The notes below the pieces were generated by a model. It saw only the letters and a list, made by a program, of their open reading frames with translations. It was not told the origin of the DNA and did no database searches. The position numbers and the translations under genes are program-made. Shown here in pieces: positions 63,384 to 64,000 of a DNA stretch of 64,000 nt. Numbering within the stretch: position 1 is the stretch's first letter; every line of letters starts with the position of its first letter. This DNA is from an uncultured Tateyamaria sp. (GTDB taxonomy: Bacteria; Pseudomonadota; Alphaproteobacteria; Rhodobacterales; Rhodobacteraceae), in contig NZ_CANNCF010000001.1 of NCBI RefSeq assembly GCF_947503045.1, forward strand, positions 1,116,001 to 1,180,000, read 5' to 3'.

Positions 63384-64000
63384 TTGAAACTGAGACAAGA
63401 GGCGATTGCCCGGCTGGACAATCTGCGCACGCCAGACGTTCTGATCCTGGGCGGTGGCGTGAACGGGATTGCGACCTTGCGTGATCTCGCGCTCAACGGG
63501 GTGTCCGCCGTCTTGATCGAGCGCGGCGATTTTTGCCGGGGGGCCAGCGGGGCCTCCAGCCGGATGGCCCATGGCGGGTTGCGCTATCTGGAAAACCGCG
63601 AATTCGATTTGGTGCGCGACGCGCTGGAGGAGCGCGATCTGCTGCTCAAACACGCCCCGCATGCCGTTGTGCCGCAGGCCTTCCTGTTGCCGGTCGAGCA
63701 CCGTCTGCGCGGCACATTTGGTGCGGCGCTCAAGTTCCTCGGGATGGGCGGGCGCACGTCCCAGCCCTCCGCGCTTGGGATGAAGGCGGCGCTGATGATC
63801 TATGACAGGTTTCAGACCAGTGCCGCGTTGCCACGCCACAAGATGACCTTGTCGCGCGTGGATTTGCCCATCGGGACGCAGGCCCGCTTTGGCGCGTCGC
63901 TCAGCTATTTCGATGGCAAGTTCTGCAACCCCGAGGGGTTGGTGTTTGAACTGTTGCAAGAGGCGCTGGACCAGTCCTCCGATGTCACCGCGCTGAACCA
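63384..64000 (+). CDS. GlpD/EryB-like FAD-dependent polyol-phosphate dehydrogenase, 3' end missing
   Basis: At least 205 residues before the window ends. The FAD-binding start is DVLILGGGVNGIATLRDLAL, followed by VLIERGDFCRGASGASSRMAHGGLRYLE (in part), the glycerol-3-phosphate dehydrogenase pattern. No ATG precedes the Rossmann motif; TTG at 63384 with AGGCGAGGG upstream is the best start. Divergent from the RuBisCO-like/ABC operon and sharing its control region, it may oxidise a tetritol or glycerol phosphate from that pathway (EryB-like) rather than serve general glycerol use; this is inference. Confidence 0.75.
   Translation, partial: MKLRQEAIARLDNLRTPDVLILGGGVNGIATLRDLALNGVSAVLIERGDFCRGASGASSRMAHGGLRYLENREFDLVRDALEERDLLLKHAPHAVVPQAFLLPVEHRLRGTFGAALKFLGMGGRTSQPSALGMKAALMIYDRFQTSAALPRHKMTLSRVDLPIGTQARFGASLSYFDGKFCNPEGLVFELLQEALDQSSDVTALN

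Overview
This is G+C-rich DNA from an alphaproteobacterium, most likely a marine member of the Rhodobacterales (Roseobacter group). Pointers to this are a DddL-type DMSP lyase, a smo-type sorbitol/mannitol ABC operon with mannitol 2-dehydrogenase, and the gene styles around carB, the his genes and pyc. The assignment comes from recognising protein families, not from a database search.

Layout. 1-10.9 kb (+): the 3' part of a single-chain xanthine dehydrogenase-type molybdoenzyme, a nucleoside hydrolase, two family-3 solute-binding proteins without a permease, a hybrid histidine kinase and a receiver/class III nucleotide cyclase. 10.9-18.3 kb: dddL, carB, a small Pro/Ala-rich protein, a cyclopropane-fatty-acid-type synthase and an alpha/beta hydrolase (all -), then a small membrane protein (+). 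19.1-24.9 kb (+): the polyol uptake operon smoEFGK plus mannitol 2-dehydrogenase.

25.03-44.57 kb is an integrative mobilizable element inserted at the 3' end of a tRNA-Tyr gene. It carries an accessory relaxosome protein, a VirD2-like relaxase, an ArdC-like antirestriction protein, a RES-domain protein and a VirD4/TraG-type coupling protein. It also carries a five-gene HTH / DNA methyltransferase / MORC-like GHKL ATPase / SF2 helicase / PD-(D/E)XK nuclease operon, a cluster of unknown membrane and exported proteins, and a large serine recombinase. No type IV secretion channel is present, so the element would depend on a helper for transfer. The two ends share ATGGTGG. Joining the ends through it restores one continuous recombinase reading frame, so integration appears to cut off the last ~40 codons of the recombinase gene and leave them at the left end. 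In the integrated state the recombinase frame runs on into antisense tRNA-Tyr.

44.7-57.6 kb is chromosomal backbone again: rlmB, a zinc-ribbon protein, a terminator-bearing leader or sRNA, a CoA-binding protein, two DUF2147 proteins, hisA, a DUF302 protein, hisF, hisE, pyruvate carboxylase, an APH-like protein, an MFS transporter, a VOC protein, small exported proteins and tRNA-Gly. 57.7-64 kb: a five-gene (-) operon with a RuBisCO-like protein (type IV, possibly apionate catabolism) and a ribose-type ABC importer. It is divergent from a GlpD/EryB-like FAD dehydrogenase cut by the window edge, and the two share a compact promoter/operator region.

The most novel-looking items are the recombinase gene split by its own integration, the MORC-type restriction operon with the folded non-coding segments on either side of it, and a small-gene leader on the element with mutually exclusive hairpins.
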